Assembly (NCBI GenBank): GCA_002746395.1
Contig: NVXA01000007.1
Span: 1 to 5,742, forward strand
Reading direction: 5' to 3'
From: Paracoccaceae bacterium
GTDB taxonomy: Bacteria > Pseudomonadota > Alphaproteobacteria > Rhodobacterales > Rhodobacteraceae
Length of the DNA: 5,742 bases
The notes beneath the pieces were generated by a model. It searched no databases. It was not told where the DNA came from and worked only from the letters and a program-made list of their open reading frames with translations. Shown here piece by piece: positions 4,715 through 5,742 of this stretch. The position numbers and the translations under genes are program-made. How positions within the stretch are numbered: the first letter of the stretch is position 1; each line of letters opens with the position of its first letter.

Positions 4715-5742
4715 TCCGTTCGGTCCTCGCTGAACATATAAATTGCCGCGCCGATCAACAGTAGCACCGCAAAGAACAAAAACAGGCTTTGATATGGGGC
4801 GGCGGCACTACCTGCGTTTGCGCTCGATGCCACGTACATGCGGCCAGTGATCCATTGCAGCAATCCGACACCACCGATACTGAACAGGTTTAACAGGGTC
4901 ACACCACGCCCAAGTAAATGCGGCGGTATAAAGCTGCGGCCATGCGCCATCATCAGCGGGAAAGACAGGCCGAAAAGCCCGATGCCGAAAAGCAGAATTG
5001 CCACCGTCATAACCGAACTGTCACCGAACGCCCACAAGCCCAGCAGGCAAAGTGCGCCCAGCAAGTTGCCCGCAATAATCACCCACTTGCGCGTGCCAAA
5101 TATGCGATCCATCGGGCCGTATGCGAAACTGCCAACCATCATTGCAACTGCCATCCAGAATGTAATCACACCAATCCCGCTCGCATCCATGCCAAATACA
5201 TCGCTTAGATACGGCCCGGCCCACAACCCGCGAATTCCGGCCGCGGGGGCGTAATTAACCATAAGTAGCGGGAAAATCAGCCACAAAGCAGGCATCTTCA
5301 AGATGTCGAGCAAGCTGCCCTTGGGCGTATCTTTATGCGCCTCCACCCTCGGCATATCCTTCACGAAAAGCGCCAAACCTGCGGCCACCACAAGGCTGAC
5401 CCCCACCATTATCCAAAGGCTTTCACGCCAACCCAGCGTTTCAACGGCCAAAGCCAACGGCACAGACCCAGCCAGATTCCCCGCCGTTCCAACACCCAAA
5501 ACAACGCCTGCCAAAGTCGCAAACATCGCGGGGCGGTAAAGACGGGCAAAGATATAATAGCTCGCCATCAGCACGGGCGCACACCCTACGCCCAGCAACC
5601 CCATTGCGATTTGCACCTCGGTCGGGGTTTGCGCCATGGCAAACAGCGCCGATCCACCACCCCCGCCAATCGCCAGCAAAACTGCCGCCGTCCAGCGTGG
5701 CCCGATATGATCCAGCGCCCAGCCGATAGGGATTTGCATCGC
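4711..5742 (-). CDS. MFS transporter, partial (N-terminus beyond the window)
   Basis: 343 residues are visible and the frame is open at the right edge, so the true start lies outside. The ATG at 5739 is internal: the residues just after it, QIPIGWALDHIGPRW, form the Major Facilitator motif A, which sits between helices 2 and 3. About 60 residues are therefore missing if the protein has the usual size near 400. A second motif A-like loop, GPMDRIFGTRKW, is seen at 208-219 (numbered from that Met), as expected between helices 8 and 9. About ten hydrophobic segments remain, fitting helices 3-12, with a polar central loop around 127-148 (KDMPRVEAHKDTPKG). Helix 3 contains five consecutive glycines (25-29). 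It is an inner-membrane secondary transporter of unknown substrate. It converges on lysR with a 4-base overlap. Confidence 0.9.
   Translation of the reverse strand, partial: AMQIPIGWALDHIGPRWTAAVLLAIGGGGGSALFAMAQTPTEVQIAMGLLGVGCAPVLMASYYIFARLYRPAMFATLAGVVLGVGTAGNLAGSVPLALAVETLGWRESLWIMVGVSLVVAAGLALFVKDMPRVEAHKDTPKGSLLDILKMPALWLIFPLLMVNYAPAAGIRGLWAGPYLSDVFGMDASGIGVITFWMAVAMMVGSFAYGPMDRIFGTRKWVIIAGNLLGALCLLGLWAFGDSSVMTVAILLFGIGLFGLSFPLMMAHGRSFIPPHLLGRGVTLLNLFSIGGVGLLQWITGRMYVASSANAGSAAAPYQSLFLFFAVLLLIGAAIYMFSEDRTD
4718..4735 (+). terminator. Weak hairpin just after the lysR stop
   Basis: GTTCGG (4718-4723) and CTGAAC (4730-4735) can pair over six positions, one of them a G-U wobble, around a hexaloop. 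The stem starts 4 bases after the lysR stop and lies inside the 3' end of the opposing MFS gene. The sequence that follows is A/T-rich but has no run of T, so any termination by this stem alone would be inefficient. Confidence 0.25.

Overview
The window looks like ordinary chromosomal sequence from an alphaproteobacterium, most likely a marine Rhodobacterales (Roseobacter-type) organism. That is an inference from protein flavour: the long alphaproteobacterial form of a YegQ/TrhP-type U32 protein, a small SLT-type lipoprotein, a CrgA-like LysR regulator, and moderate GC content judged by eye. Genes are tightly packed, and I see no mobile element, CRISPR array, rRNA or tRNA. The longest gene-free stretch is about 100 bases.

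Layout from left to right. Bases 1-99 are gene-free and hold only short inverted and direct repeats. hspQ (100-426, minus) encodes the small HspQ/YccV heat-shock and protease-adaptor protein. It diverges from an AEC-family permease gene (523-1401, plus) across a 96-base region with candidate back-to-back promoters. Nine bases after the permease comes a U32-family gene (1411-3054, plus). It is clearly related to E. coli YegQ/TrhP, the prephenate-dependent tRNA U34 hydroxylase, but carries about 110 extra C-terminal residues ending in a tight cysteine cluster. After an 87-base gap comes a lipoprotein with a lysozyme-like transglycosylase (SLT) fold (3142-3711, plus). A LysR regulator follows (3806-4714, plus; GTG start). 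Its promoter region has exact TTGACA and TATAAT hexamers with a dyad over the -35. It converges on an MFS transporter (4711-5742, minus; N-terminus outside the window), and the two stop codons overlap.

How the genes work together. The permease and the U32 gene are probably co-transcribed, given the 9-base gap and a Shine-Dalgarno that overlaps the permease stop codon. The others look like independent housekeeping or accessory units: stress proteolysis (hspQ), cell-wall remodelling (SLT lipoprotein), and regulation and transport (LysR, MFS). LysR and MFS are adjacent but convergent, so the usual divergent regulator-target layout is absent.

I do not see a convincing new multi-gene system. The points most worth a second look are the C-terminal CX3CX2C cluster of the U32 protein and its pairing with an organic-anion-type permease.
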